Below are positions 47,407-56,830 of a DNA stretch of 64,000 bases, piece by piece. Numbering within the stretch: position 1 is the first letter of the stretch; each line of letters begins with the position of its first letter. This DNA is from Thermus hydrothermalis. GTDB taxonomy: Bacteria; Deinococcota; Deinococci; Deinococcales; Thermaceae. The stretch spans positions 24,721 through 88,720 of the forward strand of contig NZ_JAKTNT010000009.1 in assembly GCF_022760925.1 (NCBI RefSeq). The letters are read 5' to 3'. The position numbers and the translations under genes are program-made. The notes below the pieces were generated by a model that saw only the letters and a list, made by a program, of their open reading frames with translations, searched no databases and was not told where the DNA came from.

Positions 47407-48615
47407 ATGCGCCACGGGCCTGGGTGGTTCCTCCGCCTCTCCGCTTACTGGTTCGCCACCAGCTTCAAGTGGTTCCTGGTCCTCTTGGTCCTCCTTCCCG
47501 CCAAGGTGGCGGAGCTCTCCCCTCCCGAGGAGAAGGCGAGCCGCCTGGGCTTCCTCTTCGCCTTAGGGGCGGTGATGGCCATCCTGGGCCCGCCCCTCAT
47601 GGGCTACCTCTCGGACCGCCTGGGGAAAAGGCGGCCCTTTCTCCTTTGGGGTAGCCTCCTCACCGCCTTGGCCCTGGTGCTCCTCGTCCACGCCCCTAGC
47701 TACGGGGTGCTCCTTCTTTCCTACCTCCTCCTCCAGGTGGCGGACGACCTGGCCACGGGGCCCTATAGCGCCCTCATCCCCGACCTGGTGGCCAAAGGGG
47801 AGCGGGGCCAGGCCTCGGGCTACATGGGGGCGCTCCAGGTATTGGGCCAGGTCCTGGGGGGCGCTATGGGCTTCCTCCTTCCCCTTGCGCCCCAGGCCTA
47901 TGTAGCCGCCCTCCTCAACCTCTTGGGGGCGGGGCTTAGCCTTCCCCTGGTCCCCGAGGCCCTGCCCCACCGCTCCCGGCGCCCCTTCCTCGAGGCCATG
48001 GCCGCCCCCTGGCGGGATAGGGACTTCCTCCTCGTCTACCTCACCCGCTTTTTGGTGATGCTGGGCTTCTACCTGGCCCAGACCTACCTCCAGTACTACC
48101 TGGCCGACGTGGTGCGGACCTTCCAGGCCCTGGGCCGCACCCTCACGGAAGAACCCTTCCAGGCAGTAGCCCTGCTAGGCCTCCTCATCTCCTTGGGAGC
48201 CGGGCTTGCCAGCGTCCCCGCCGGCCGGGCCTCGGACCGGCTTGGGCGCAAGCGGCTCATCTACCTCTCGGGGGCGGGGCTTGGGGCCATGATGCCCTTT
48301 ATCCTCCTCTTTCCCCGTTACGACCTCCTCCTCGCCCTTTCCCTCCTCTTCGGGCTCTTCTACGGGATCTACCTGGCGGTGGACTGGGCCTTGGTGGCGG
48401 ATGTACTCCAAGACCCCAAGGCCCACGCCACGGACATGGGCCTCTGGCAGACCTCCATCGTGGTGCCCCAGGTGTTGGCCGGCGCTTTCGGCCGGCCCAT
48501 AGACCTCCTGAACGCCCGGGAAGAGGGCCTCGGCTACCTGGTCCTTTTCCTCCTGGCCGGGGGGTTCTTCCTTATGGGAGCCTTCCTGGTGGCCCCCATC
48601 CGCCGGGCCCGGTAG
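47407..48615 (+). CDS. Major facilitator superfamily transporter
   Basis: The 402-residue protein has about 12 transmembrane helices and the MFS loop motif between helices 2 and 3 (GYLSDRLGKRRPFLLWG), repeated in a weaker form in the second half (AGRASDRLGRKRLIY). A negatively charged inter-domain segment lies near 195-215. Similar proteins are annotated as sugar or drug transporters (SLC45-like), but the substrate cannot be told from sequence. It begins 10 bases after the stress-protein stop. Confidence 0.85.
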   Translation: MRHGPGWFLRLSAYWFATSFKWFLVLLVLLPAKVAELSPPEEKASRLGFLFALGAVMAILGPPLMGYLSDRLGKRRPFLLWGSLLTALALVLLVHAPSYGVLLLSYLLLQVADDLATGPYSALIPDLVAKGERGQASGYMGALQVLGQVLGGAMGFLLPLAPQAYVAALLNLLGAGLSLPLVPEALPHRSRRPFLEAMAAPWRDRDFLLVYLTRFLVMLGFYLAQTYLQYYLADVVRTFQALGRTLTEEPFQAVALLGLLISLGAGLASVPAGRASDRLGRKRLIYLSGAGLGAMMPFILLFPRYDLLLALSLLFGLFYGIYLAVDWALVADVLQDPKAHATDMGLWQTSIVVPQVLAGAFGRPIDLLNAREEGLGYLVLFLLAGGFFLMGAFLVAPIRRAR

Positions 48616-48648
48616 GGAAAAGTTTGGAAAAGTTGCCTTCAGGACGCA

Positions 48649-48677
48649 TTGACACCCACTTCCCTCCCCGGTAGGAT
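48649..48677 (+). promoter_or_regulatory. TRAP transporter promoter
   Basis: TTGACA (48649-48654), exactly 17 bases, TAGGAT (48672-48677). It places the transcript start after an upstream in-frame ATG-like codon and supports ATG 48706 as the real start. Confidence 0.8.
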
Positions 48678-48705
48678 GGGGCCGGTTTTCTTGGGGGGTA
48701 AGAAT

Positions 48706-49251
48706 ATGCGCTTTTTCTTGGGTTTATCCCGCACCATAGACGCCCTTACGGAAGGGGTGGGACGGCTTGTGGTCTGGCTCGTCCTCCTGGTGGCCCTCCT
48801 CTCCGCCGGCAACGCCATCCTGCGCTACGGCTTCAACTACAGCTCCAACGCCTACCTCGAGGCCCAGTGGTATATGTTCAGCCTCATCTTCCTCCTGGGG
48901 GGAGCCTATGCCCTTAAGCACAACGCCCACGTGCGGATAGACCTCCTCTTTGGCCGCCTTAGCCGCCGCACCCAAGCCTGGATTGACGTGGTGGGCACGG
49001 TGCTTTTCCTCCTCCCCATGGCCCTTGGGGTGCTCTACCTGGCCTGGCCCTGGGCCATGAGCTCCCTGGCCATCCGGGAGGTGTCCCCGGACGTGGGGGG
49101 CTTGCCCCGCTGGCCCATCAAGCTGGCCGTCCTCCTCGGCTTCGCCCTTTTGCTCCTCCAGGGCATCTCGGAACTCATCAAACGCATCGCCTTCCTCACC
49201 GGGTACCGCGCCACCCCTTGGGACGAGGAGGAGAAGGAGGTACAGGAATGA
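48706..49251 (+). CDS. TRAP transporter small permease (DctQ)
   Basis: Small membrane subunit of a tripartite ATP-independent periplasmic transporter, 181 residues with four helices. NAILRYGFNYSSNAYLEAQWYMF, seen in parts, and AYALKHNAHVRIDLLF are DctQ hallmarks. It overlaps the large permease by four bases. The binding protein on the other strand at 50788 is the probable partner. Confidence 0.9.
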   Translation: MRFFLGLSRTIDALTEGVGRLVVWLVLLVALLSAGNAILRYGFNYSSNAYLEAQWYMFSLIFLLGGAYALKHNAHVRIDLLFGRLSRRTQAWIDVVGTVLFLLPMALGVLYLAWPWAMSSLAIREVSPDVGGLPRWPIKLAVLLGFALLLLQGISELIKRIAFLTGYRATPWDEEEKEVQE

Positions 49252-50741
49252 GCCTAGAAACCCTCATGCCCCCCCTGATGTTCCTCGCCCTCGTAGTCTT
49301 CCTGCTTTCTGGCTATCCCGTGGCCTTCTCCTTGGGGGCGGTGGGCATCGTCTTCGGCTTTTTGGGCATCGCCCTGGACCTCTTCCCGGCGCCCCTGCTT
49401 CGGGCCATGCCCGACCGCATCTTCGGCATCATGTCCAACCAGCTCCTCCTAGCCATCCCCTTCTTCACCTTCATGGGCATCATCCTGGAAAGAAGCGGGC
49501 TGGCGGAGGACCTCCTGGACACCATGGGCAAGCTCTTTGGGCCCCTAAGGGGAGGCCTCGCCCTGAGCGTGGTCTTCGTGGGGGCCATCCTCGCCGCCAC
49601 CACGGGGGTGGTGGCGGCGAGCGTCATGGCCATGGGCCTCATCTCCTTGCCCGTGATGCTCAAGTACGGCTACAACCCCCGCCTGGCCAGCGGGGTCATC
49701 CTGGGCTCCGCCACCTTGGCCCAGATCATCCCCCCAAGCGTGGTCCTCATCGTCCTGGCGGACCAACTGGGGGTGAGCGTGGGGGACATGTACCGGGCGG
49801 CCCTGATCCCGGCGGGGCTCACCGTGGCCCTTTACTTCCTCTACGTCATCTACGTGGCCCTCTTCCGGCCCCAGTGGGCTCCTGCCCTCCCGCCCGAAGC
49901 CCGTCCCGACGCCGGCAAGGAGGGGCAGGCGGCCTTCGCCCTCCTCTCCTACCTCCTGGTGGGGGTGGGGGCCTGGCGGGTGGGGGAGTTTCTGCACCTT
50001 CCCGGCTGGCTCGAGGGCCTGGAGGTCCTACTGGGCCTGGGCCTTTGGACCCTTTTCCTCCTCCCCTGGATCCGGAAAAACCCCCTCCTCCGGAGGGCCC
50101 TCCTCTCCATGGTGCCCCCCTTGGTCCTCATCTTCCTGGTCCTGGGCACGGTGCTCATCGGCCTCGCCACCCCCACGGAGGCCGGGGCCATGGGCGTGGT
50201 GGGGGCCTTGCTCCTCGCCGCCCTAAACCGCCGGCTTTCCTTCCCCGTGCTCTACGGGGCCATGGAGGGTACGGCCCGCCTCACCGCCTTCGTCATCTTC
50301 ATCCTGATCGGCTCCACCCTCTTCAGCTTGGTCTTCCGGGGCGTGGACGGGGACCTCTGGGTGGAAGGCTTCCTCACGGGGCTTCCGGGGGGCGAGGTGG
50401 GCTTCATCCTCTTCGTCATGGTCCTCGTCTTCCTCCTGGGCTTCTTCATTGACTTCTTTGAGATCGCCTTCATCGCCCTGCCCCTCCTCGCCATCGGGGC
50501 CGACGCCTTGGGGATTGACAAGCTCTGGTTTGGTCTACTGGTGGGGGTGAACCTCCAGACCTCCTTCCTCACTCCCCCTTTCGGCTTCGCCCTCTTCTAC
50601 CTCAGGAACGTGGCCCCCAAGGAGGTGAAGACGGCGGACATCTACCTGGGGGGCATCCCCTTCATTGGGCTCCAGCTTCTGGTCCTCCTCCTCACCTATC
50701 TCCTGCGGGAGCCCATCCTCGCTTTCGTCCGGGGCTACTAA
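49248..50741 (+). CDS. TRAP transporter large permease (DctM)
   Basis: Main transport subunit, 497 residues and about 12-14 helices. Family motifs are LLAIPFFTFMGIILERSG, LAATTGVVAASVMAMG, GSATLAQIIPPSVVLIV, IGLATPTEAGAMG, and LQTSFLTPPFGFALFYLR near the C-terminus. A non-conserved insert (about 205-260) contains two extra hydrophobic segments, as in TRAP transporters for mannitol or 2-oxo acids. Substrate probably an organic acid such as lactate, judging from the binding protein. Confidence 0.93.
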   Translation: MSLETLMPPLMFLALVVFLLSGYPVAFSLGAVGIVFGFLGIALDLFPAPLLRAMPDRIFGIMSNQLLLAIPFFTFMGIILERSGLAEDLLDTMGKLFGPLRGGLALSVVFVGAILAATTGVVAASVMAMGLISLPVMLKYGYNPRLASGVILGSATLAQIIPPSVVLIVLADQLGVSVGDMYRAALIPAGLTVALYFLYVIYVALFRPQWAPALPPEARPDAGKEGQAAFALLSYLLVGVGAWRVGEFLHLPGWLEGLEVLLGLGLWTLFLLPWIRKNPLLRRALLSMVPPLVLIFLVLGTVLIGLATPTEAGAMGVVGALLLAALNRRLSFPVLYGAMEGTARLTAFVIFILIGSTLFSLVFRGVDGDLWVEGFLTGLPGGEVGFILFVMVLVFLLGFFIDFFEIAFIALPLLAIGADALGIDKLWFGLLVGVNLQTSFLTPPFGFALFYLRNVAPKEVKTADIYLGGIPFIGLQLLVLLLTYLLREPILAFVRGY

Positions 50742-50748
50742 AAGAAAC

Positions 50749-50772
50749 CCCCCCCGGGAAAGCCCGGGGGGG
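50749..50772. terminator. Bidirectional terminator between TRAP genes
   Basis: 10-bp stem CCCCCCCGGG/CCCGGGGGGG with a four-base loop, between convergent dctM and the binding-protein gene. Confidence 0.8.
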
Positions 50773-50787
50773 TATAGGTTTTCCCCC

Positions 50788-51867
50788 TTAGGAAGCGGGG
50801 AAGGCGAACTGCTCGTAGCCGAGCTCCGCCACCCCGAACCAGCGGTACTGCTCCTCCCGGAAGGCCTTCCAGGCGGTGTAGACCTTGCGGTAGGTGGCGT
50901 CCTTGGCCGCCTCCTCCTCGTACCAGTCAAAGGCCGCTTTCTGCGCTGCCCGCATGACCTCGGCGGGCCACTTCCTGAGGCGCACCCCGGCCTTGATGAG
51001 GCGTTGCAGGGCGGGGGCGTTCACCCGGTCGTACTTGGCCATCATCCACTGGTTGGCCTCCGCTGCCGCCACCTCAAAGGCCTGCTGGTACTCCTTGGGC
51101 AAGCGTTGCCATTCCCGGAGGTTCACGTAGAAGGAGAGCATGGGCCCGGGCTCGTGCCATCCGGGGTAGTAGTAGTAGCGGGCTACTTTGTAGAAGCCGA
51201 GCTTCTCGTCATCGTAGGGGCCCACCCACTCGGCGGCGTCCACCACGCCCCGCTCCAGGGCTGGGTAGATGTCCCCGCCCGCCAGGACCTGGGGTACCAC
51301 GCCCAAGCGGCTCATCACCTGGCCCCCAGGCCCGGGGATGCGCATCTTGAGGCCCTTGAGGTCCGCCAGGCCCCTAATCTCTTTGCGGAACCAGCCCCCC
51401 ATCTGCACCCCGGTGTTGCCGCCCGGGAACTGGATGATGCCGAAGTCAGCGAAGATGGGGCGGAAGAGCTCAATGCCACCCCCGTGGTACATCCAGGCGT
51501 TCTGCTGCCTGGCGGTGAGGCCGAAGGGCACCGAGGTGTCAAAGGCCAGGACCGAAGCCTTCCCCACGAAGTAGTAGCTGGCGGTGTGCCCCACCTCCAC
51601 CGTGCCCTGCTGCACGGCGTCCATCACCTGAAGCCCGGGTACGATCTCCCCCGCCTGGTAGGCCCGGATCTGGAAGCGGCCTCCCGTGAGGGCGGAAACC
51701 CTTTCCGCCAAGACCTCCGCCGCCCCGTAGATGGTGTCCAGGCTCTTGGGGAAGCTGGAGGCCAGGCGCCAGCGCACCTGGGGCTGCGCCTGGGCATAGA
51801 CCGTACCGAACGCTGCGCTGGCCGCTACGCCGATACCCGCCTTCTTCAAGAAATCACGCCGTTTCAT
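50788..51867 (-). CDS. TRAP periplasmic substrate-binding protein (DctP)
   Basis: Extracytoplasmic solute receptor, 359 residues, very similar in segments to the T. thermophilus calcium-lactate-binding TRAP receptor. The N-terminus is a Tat signal (MKRRDFLKKAGIGVAASAAF) with twin Arg, suggesting export in folded form. The mature part starts VRWRLASSFPKSLDTIYGAAE and has GVVDAAEWVGPYDD, typical of this subgroup. It lies tail-to-tail with its permease genes, not in the same operon. GGAGG Shine-Dalgarno. Confidence 0.9.
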   Translation of the reverse strand: MKRRDFLKKAGIGVAASAAFGTVYAQAQPQVRWRLASSFPKSLDTIYGAAEVLAERVSALTGGRFQIRAYQAGEIVPGLQVMDAVQQGTVEVGHTASYYFVGKASVLAFDTSVPFGLTARQQNAWMYHGGGIELFRPIFADFGIIQFPGGNTGVQMGGWFRKEIRGLADLKGLKMRIPGPGGQVMSRLGVVPQVLAGGDIYPALERGVVDAAEWVGPYDDEKLGFYKVARYYYYPGWHEPGPMLSFYVNLREWQRLPKEYQQAFEVAAAEANQWMMAKYDRVNAPALQRLIKAGVRLRKWPAEVMRAAQKAAFDWYEEEAAKDATYRKVYTAWKAFREEQYRWFGVAELGYEQFAFPAS

Positions 51868-51893
51868 TTTGACCTCCTTCGCGGTCCGGGGGG

Positions 51894-51899
51894 ATTATA
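51894..51899 (-). promoter_or_regulatory. Binding-protein gene -10
   Basis: Minus-strand consensus TATAAT, 26 bases before the ATG. A -35-like TTGCGC lies 19 bases upstream of it. The rest of 51900-52035 holds nothing I can assign. Confidence 0.6.
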
Positions 51900-52035
51900 C
51901 CCTACCAGGGGGCCAGTAGCGCAAGACCATTCGTAACCGGCTTCTCCTCTAAGCCTCCCTCCTGGGAGTATACCCCTGGGCGTTTGGCTTCCGGATCTGG
52001 GTTTGCATATTTACAAACGAGGAATTGAGGACTTT

Positions 52036-52506
52036 TTAACCCTCTTCTGCGCCTGAAGAAGGGCCTGCGCTAGAAAGCCGGCGGATCTCCTCAATGAAGC
52101 GCTCCACGGAGTCAAACTCCCGGTAGACGGAGGCGAAGCGGATGTAGGCCACGTGGTCCAGGTCGCGCAGGAAGGCCATGGCCTTAAGGCCGATCTCCTC
52201 GGAGGAAATCTCGGGGCCCGCCACCTGGTCCTCAAAGGTGTAGGCGAAGCGCCGCAAGGTTTCCTGGTCCACGGGCCGCTTCTCGCAGGCCAAAAGGAGG
52301 CCCCGGAGGAGCTTGTCCGGGTTGAAGGGCTCTTTACGCCCATCCCGCTTCACCACCATCAGGGGTTCTAGTTGCGTGCGCTCGTAGGTGGTGAAGCGGC
52401 GGCCGCAACTCGGGCATTCCCGGCGGCGGCGGATGGCCGTCCCCTCGTCGGAGGGGCGGGAGTCCACCACGCGCGTGTCGGGATGGGCGCAGTAAGGGCA
52501 TTTCAT
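52036..52506 (-). CDS. nrdR: Ribonucleotide reductase repressor NrdR
   Basis: Zinc-ribbon/ATP-cone repressor of ribonucleotide reductase genes, 156 residues. The ribbon is CPYC-x25-CPSC ([17 protein letters not shown], then RRRECPSCGRRFTTYE); the ATP-cone follows with VVKRDGRKEPFNPDKLLRGL. It senses the ATP/dATP ratio. Its ATG overlaps the stop of the upstream SDR gene by four bases, so the two are coupled. Confidence 0.96.
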   Translation of the reverse strand: MKCPYCAHPDTRVVDSRPSDEGTAIRRRRECPSCGRRFTTYERTQLEPLMVVKRDGRKEPFNPDKLLRGLLLACEKRPVDQETLRRFAYTFEDQVAGPEISSEEIGLKAMAFLRDLDHVAYIRFASVYREFDSVERFIEEIRRLSSAGPSSGAEEG

Positions 52507-53210
52507 GGGACTTCCCGCAGGAGCTCGTAGACCTCGGGGGAGGTGGGGGGTTCGGGCAGTTGCACCTCCAGGACCACCCCCCGGATGCCCTCGGAAACCA
52601 TGGACCCAAGGCCCAAGGCAGCCCGCACCAAAGCCTGGTCGTAGGCCTCCCCCACGGGGTCGCGGGAAGGCACCACCCCGTTCACCCGCACCCCGGGGAA
52701 GGTACGGCTCGCTCCCTCAATGAGCCCTTCCACCGCCTTGCGCACGGAGAGGGTGTGGGGCTCCATGCGGGCGGAAGGGGGCAGGACCAGGGTGACGAAC
52801 CCGCCCCCCGCCAGGTGGCGCAGGCCGTATTGCAGGACGTAAAGGCTGCTCTTCACGTCCTGGCTCATGAGGTCGTACCACTCCCCTTCCAAAAGCTCCA
52901 CGAAGGGGGTCTTGCTCTCGGCGGTGGTCACGTGGACGATGCCGTCCAAAAGGCCGAAGAGCTCCTCCACCTTCTCAAAGGTGCTGGTCACGTCCAAGAC
53001 CACGCTCATGTCCCCCCGGATGGGTATGGCCGTGGCCCCCAAGGCCTCCACCTCGGAGGCCACCGAGGTGGCCAGTTCCACGTCCGGGTCCACGGCGATG
53101 ACCGTGGCCCCGTTCCGCCCGTAGCCGTGGGCGATGGCCCGCCCGAAGCCCCGGCCAGCCCCGGTCACCATGACGATCCGCCCCTCGAGGCCCAACAGGT
53201 CCCGTGACAT
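52503..53210 (-). CDS. Short-chain dehydrogenase-like protein lacking the catalytic Tyr
   Basis: Rossmann protein of 235 residues with the SDR cofactor loop [12 protein letters not shown] (near residue 14) and an Asp after the second strand (AVDPDVE). At the place of the catalytic YxxxK the sequence reads [12 protein letters not shown], so Tyr is replaced by Leu while Lys stays. It may bind NAD(P) without oxidoreductase activity. TACAAT seven bases before ATG 53210 gives a leaderless transcript and decides this start over ATG 53219. Operon with nrdR. Confidence 0.75.
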   Translation of the reverse strand: MSRDLLGLEGRIVMVTGAGRGFGRAIAHGYGRNGATVIAVDPDVELATSVASEVEALGATAIPIRGDMSVVLDVTSTFEKVEELFGLLDGIVHVTTAESKTPFVELLEGEWYDLMSQDVKSSLYVLQYGLRHLAGGGFVTLVLPPSARMEPHTLSVRKAVEGLIEGASRTFPGVRVNGVVPSRDPVGEAYDQALVRAALGLGSMVSEGIRGVVLEVQLPEPPTSPEVYELLREVP

Positions 53211-53217
53211 CAGGCCC

Positions 53218-53223
53218 ATTGTA
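53218..53223 (-). promoter_or_regulatory. Leaderless-type -10, SDR-nrdR operon
   Basis: Minus-strand TACAAT, seven bases before the ATG at 53210. Confidence 0.55.
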
Positions 53224-53238
53224 AGGGAAAATAAGGGC

Positions 53239-53718
53239 ATGGCCCGAATCCGCGTGGCCCAAGGGGACATCACCGGGTTCCAAGGGGACGCCATCGTCAA
53301 CGCCGCCAACAACTACCTGAAGCTGGGGGCAGGGGTGGCGGGGGCCATCCTGCGCAAAGGGGGGCCCTCCATCCAGGAGGAGTGCGACCGCATCGGCAAA
53401 ATCCGCGTGGGGGAGGCGGCGGTCACGGGGGCAGGGAACCTCCCCGTGCGTTACGTGATCCACGCCGCCGTCCTGGGGGACGAGCCCGCTAGCCTGGAAA
53501 CCGTGCGCCAGGCCACCCGGAGCGCCTTAGAGAAGGCGGTGGAGCTCGGCCTAAAGACCGTGGCCTTCCCCCTTTTGGGCACCGGGGTGGGAGGGCTTCC
53601 CGTGGCGGAGGTGGCCCGGGTGATGCTGGAGGAGATCAAGAAGGCCCCGGACACCCTGGAGGTAACCCTCTACGGCTACCGGGAAGAGGACGCCGAGGCC
53701 ATCCGCCGGGCCCTTTAG
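53239..53718 (+). CDS. Macrodomain protein (ADP-ribose-binding)
   Basis: Single macrodomain, 159 residues. [32 protein letters not shown], in parts, contains the NAANN and glycine-rich loops that bind ADP-ribose, and [17 protein letters not shown] is the second phosphate loop. Such proteins remove ADP-ribose or O-acetyl-ADP-ribose. It starts 28 bases from the divergent SDR gene. Its TAG and the stop of the lipoprotein gene share TTAG. Confidence 0.92.
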   Translation: MARIRVAQGDITGFQGDAIVNAANNYLKLGAGVAGAILRKGGPSIQEECDRIGKIRVGEAAVTGAGNLPVRYVIHAAVLGDEPASLETVRQATRSALEKAVELGLKTVAFPLLGTGVGGLPVAEVARVMLEEIKKAPDTLEVTLYGYREEDAEAIRRAL

Positions 53719-54572
53719 GGCGGCGTTTCGGCGGGCGGAGGGGGGGTGGTCTCGGCCTTAGGGAAGTAGCCTTCCTGCAGGGCTTTGAGGTCCTCCCCGT
53801 CCACCTTCCCGTCCCCGTTCTGGTCCCCCTTGAGCCCCTGGCCCTCCTTGCCCAGGTTCTGCGCCACCTCCCAAAGGGCGGCGAAGGGTTTGCCCCGGGG
53901 CAAGGGCTGGCCTAGGGGCTTCCCCTCCTTGTCGTAGAGGACCGCCTTGGGGGAAAGCCTGGGGGTGAGGGGCTTCGCCGGGGTGAGGAGGAGGCGGAAG
54001 GCCTCCTGGTCCTTGATGGGCTTGGCGAAGGCCATGTCCAGGCGCAAAAGCCCCGAGGCGGGGTCAAAGTCCAGGAGGTAAGCGGGGCTTAGCGCCTTAA
54101 GGCTTTCCAGGGCAGGGGTCAGGTCCTTCAGGAGTAGCTCTAGCTGGAAGCCCACCGCCTCCCTTACCTCCACCCGCCCAAGGAGGAGGAAGGGGGCCTC
54201 CACCTGGGCCTGGGGGGCCACCAGGGTAAGCCTGGGCGGGGGCGGGTCGGAGACGGTGAGGGTGAGCTTCTGGGCCCGGCTGTTCTTGGCCCCGTCCTCC
54301 ACGGTAAGGATGAGGGGGAACTGGCCCTTTTCCTTGGGCACCCCGCTAAGCCGCCCCCCCTGGAAGGCGAGGCCCTGGGGGAGCCTGCCCTCCAGGCTGA
54401 AGCTATAAGGCCTCACCCCCCCCTCGGCGCTGAAGGCGGCGCTATAGGGCTCGCCCAGATAGGCGGGGGGGAGGGTGGTGGCGGTGAGGCGGAGGGCCTC
54501 GAGGCCCGTGCCACCCGGGTCCTGGGTACCGCAGGCGGCCAAGAGGAGAAAAAGGGGCCAGGCCTTGCGCAT
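53715..54572 (-). CDS. Lipoprotein with Ig-like domain and dockerin-like calcium loop
   Basis: The 285 residues start with a lipoprotein signal ending LLAAC. Residues about 28-110 look like a putative Ig (He_PIG-type) domain ([25 protein letters not shown] in parts, then [13 protein letters not shown]). Near the C-terminus [17 protein letters not shown] is an EF-hand/dockerin-type calcium loop, followed by a Pro/Thr-rich end. Surface-exposed, function unknown. ATG 54572 has TAGACT six bases upstream. Confidence 0.75.
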   Translation of the reverse strand: MRKAWPLFLLLAACGTQDPGGTGLEALRLTATTLPPAYLGEPYSAAFSAEGGVRPYSFSLEGRLPQGLAFQGGRLSGVPKEKGQFPLILTVEDGAKNSRAQKLTLTVSDPPPPRLTLVAPQAQVEAPFLLLGRVEVREAVGFQLELLLKDLTPALESLKALSPAYLLDFDPASGLLRLDMAFAKPIKDQEAFRLLLTPAKPLTPRLSPKAVLYDKEGKPLGQPLPRGKPFAALWEVAQNLGKEGQGLKGDQNGDGKVDGEDLKALQEGYFPKAETTPPPPAETPP

Positions 54573-54578
54573 AAGCAA

Positions 54579-54595
54579 AGTCTAGCGGCTATAGT
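54579..54595. promoter_or_regulatory. Divergent leaderless-type -10 elements, lipoprotein/dcd
   Basis: Minus-strand TAGACT (54584-54579) for the lipoprotein and plus-strand TATAGT (54590-54595), seven bases before the dcd ATG, both inside a 30-base intergenic region. Confidence 0.65.
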
Positions 54596-54602
54596 TGAAG
54601 GC

Positions 54603-55148
54603 ATGGTTAAGCCGGACTGGTGGATCCGGGAGATGGCCAAAAAGGGGATGATAGAGCCCTTTGAGGAGAGGCTCGTGCGGGAAGGGGTCATTAGCTATGG
54701 CCTTTCCTCCTTCGGCTATGACCTAAGGGCCGCCCCGGAGTGGAAGATCTTCACCAACGTCTTCTCCACCGTGGTGGACCCCAAGAACTTTGACGCGCGG
54801 AGCTTCGTGGAGTACGAGGGGGAGGAGGTCATCATCCCCCCCAACTCCTTCGCCCTCACCCGGAGCATTGAGTACATCCGCATGCCGGAAAACGTGATCG
54901 CCATCGCCCTGGGCAAGAGCACCTATGCCCGGTGCGGCATCGTGGCCAACGTCACCCCCTTGGAGCCGGGCTGGGAGGGGCACGTGACCCTGGAGATCTC
55001 CAACACCACCCCCCTCCCCGCCAAGGTCTACGCCGGGGAGGGCATCGTGCAGATCCTCTTCCTGGAAGGCCCGAGGCCCGAAACCACCTACAAGGACCGC
55101 AAGGGCAAGTACCAGGGGCAAAGGGGCATCACCCTGCCCCGGGTGTAG
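54603..55148 (+). CDS. dcd: dCTP deaminase
   Basis: Provides dUTP (or dUMP) for thymidylate synthesis, 181 residues. N-terminal [19 protein letters not shown], the trimer nucleotide-binding segment [25 protein letters not shown] (in parts), and the catalytic Glu region [10 protein letters not shown] are family features. Leaderless-type start. Followed three bases later by the cyclophilin gene. Confidence 0.95.
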   Translation: MVKPDWWIREMAKKGMIEPFEERLVREGVISYGLSSFGYDLRAAPEWKIFTNVFSTVVDPKNFDARSFVEYEGEEVIIPPNSFALTRSIEYIRMPENVIAIALGKSTYARCGIVANVTPLEPGWEGHVTLEISNTTPLPAKVYAGEGIVQILFLEGPRPETTYKDRKGKYQGQRGITLPRV

Positions 55149-55151
55149 GCT

Positions 55152-55754
55152 ATGGGGGTGCGCGTCCTCCTCTTGTTTCTCGTTTTCCTTAGCGCCTGCA
55201 AGGGTGAGAGCATGAAGCCCCTTCCCTACCTTTCGGAAAAGCCCGTGCGCTCCTTCAAGGCCCCTGAGCCGGTGCTGGAAGCGGGCAAGGACTACTACGC
55301 CCGCCTCAAGACCACCCAAGGGGATATCCTCTTGGACCTCCTGGAGAAGGAAACCCCCAACACGGTGAACTCCTTCGTCTTCCTGGCCCTTCACCGCTAC
55401 TTTGACGGGGTGGTCTGGCACCGGGTCATCCCCGGCTTCGTGGCCCAGACGGGGGACCCCACGGGCACGGGCCGGGGCGGGCCCGGCTACACCTTCGGCC
55501 TGGAGATCGTCCCGGGCCTGGCCTTTGACCGGGAAGGCCTGGTGGGCATGGCCCGCACCCAGGACCCCAACTCCAACGGGAGCCAGTTCTTCATCACCCT
55601 GGCCCCCACCCCCCACCTCACGGGGCAGTACACCCTCTTCGCCCAGGTGGTGGAGGGGATGGAGGTGGTGCGCCGCTTAGCCCCCACGGAGGGCCTCGGG
55701 GCCAAGGCGGTGCCGGACCGCATCCTTAGCGTGGAAATCCTCGTGAAGGAATGA
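55152..55754 (+). CDS. Cyclophilin-type peptidyl-prolyl isomerase, lipoprotein
   Basis: Membrane-anchored proline isomerase, 200 residues. The signal ends in LSAC (Cys16), predicting lipidation. The cyclophilin core shows [35 protein letters not shown] (in parts), [11 protein letters not shown] and [11 protein letters not shown], with the catalytic Arg in FHR-equivalent WHRVI. ATG overlaps nothing upstream; its end overlaps hisZ by four bases. Confidence 0.93.
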   Translation: MGVRVLLLFLVFLSACKGESMKPLPYLSEKPVRSFKAPEPVLEAGKDYYARLKTTQGDILLDLLEKETPNTVNSFVFLALHRYFDGVVWHRVIPGFVAQTGDPTGTGRGGPGYTFGLEIVPGLAFDREGLVGMARTQDPNSNGSQFFITLAPTPHLTGQYTLFAQVVEGMEVVRRLAPTEGLGAKAVPDRILSVEILVKE

Positions 55755-56830
55755 TCCCCGAAGGCACCCGCTTCCTCCTCCCCCCCGAGGCTAGGCTCAA
55801 GGCCGAGCTCCAGGGGCGGCTCCAGAAGCTTTTCTGGCAACACGGCTACGAGCCCGTGGAGCTCCCCGCCCTCGAGGCCTTTGACCCCGGCCATCCCCTG
55901 GCGGAAAGGGCCTTCAAACTGGTGGACAAGACGGGGGAGGTGCTCGCCCTAAGGAGCGAGTTCACCACCCTCCTGGCCAAGCTCCTAAGGCCCCACCTGA
56001 AGGAGGGGGTCCACCGCTTCCAGTACGCCGGGGCCCTTTGGCTTAGGGAAGGGGATGCGGAGCTCGGGCGGCTTCGCGAGTACACCCAGGTGGGGCTAGA
56101 GCTCATCGGGGCCACGGGGCCCAAGGCGGATGCGGAGGTCCTCCACCTGGCCTTCGCCGCCCTCGAGGCCCTGGGGGTGGAAGGGGTGGTGGAGGTGGGC
56201 CTGCCGAGCCTGGTGGGGGAGGTGCTCAAGGCCTCGGGCCTCCCGGAAGGGGCTAGAAGGGCGGCGCAGGCCGCCATCCACCGCAAAAACCTCCCCGAGC
56301 TTTCCGCCCTCCTTGCCCACCACCCCGTGCCGGAGGGGGCGAAAAAGGCCCTCCTGGCCCTTCCCGACCTCTACGGGGGGCAGGAGGTCCTAAAGGAGGC
56401 CAAGGCCCTCCCCCTTCCCCCCAAGGCCCAAAAGGCCCTGGCCGACCTGGAGAGGACCCTGGCGCTTCTGGAAAGGCCCGTCCTCCTGGATCTGGGCATG
56501 GCCCGGCGGTACGAGTACTACTCGGGCATCTTCTTCCGGGCCTACACCCCGGGCTTCGGCCTGCCCCTTCTGGGGGGCGGGCGGTACGACGGGGCCCTTT
56601 TGCCTAAGGCGGCGGGCTTCGCCTTAGGGGTGGAACGGGCCCTGGAAGCCCTAAAGCTTCCCCAGGCGGAGGAGCCTCCAGAAGTCTTGGCCCTGGACCT
56701 AAAGGCCTTCCGCCGCTTCGCCCGGGAAAGGCGGGTGGAGCTTTTCCACGGGGAAGACCCCCTGGCCTACGCCAAGGCCAAGGGCATCCCCTACCTGGCG
56801 GAAGGGGAGCGCATCTGGGAGGTTTCGTGA
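55751..56830 (+). CDS. hisZ: ATP phosphoribosyltransferase regulatory subunit
   Basis: HisRS-like protein of 359 residues that carries the histidine feedback site for short-form HisG. It keeps the class II synthetase core ([43 protein letters not shown]) but lacks the anticodon-binding domain, which separates it from true HisRS. It is immediately upstream of hisG with a four-base overlap, the expected partner. Confidence 0.93.
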   Translation: MIPEGTRFLLPPEARLKAELQGRLQKLFWQHGYEPVELPALEAFDPGHPLAERAFKLVDKTGEVLALRSEFTTLLAKLLRPHLKEGVHRFQYAGALWLREGDAELGRLREYTQVGLELIGATGPKADAEVLHLAFAALEALGVEGVVEVGLPSLVGEVLKASGLPEGARRAAQAAIHRKNLPELSALLAHHPVPEGAKKALLALPDLYGGQEVLKEAKALPLPPKAQKALADLERTLALLERPVLLDLGMARRYEYYSGIFFRAYTPGFGLPLLGGGRYDGALLPKAAGFALGVERALEALKLPQAEEPPEVLALDLKAFRRFARERRVELFHGEDPLAYAKAKGIPYLAEGERIWEVS

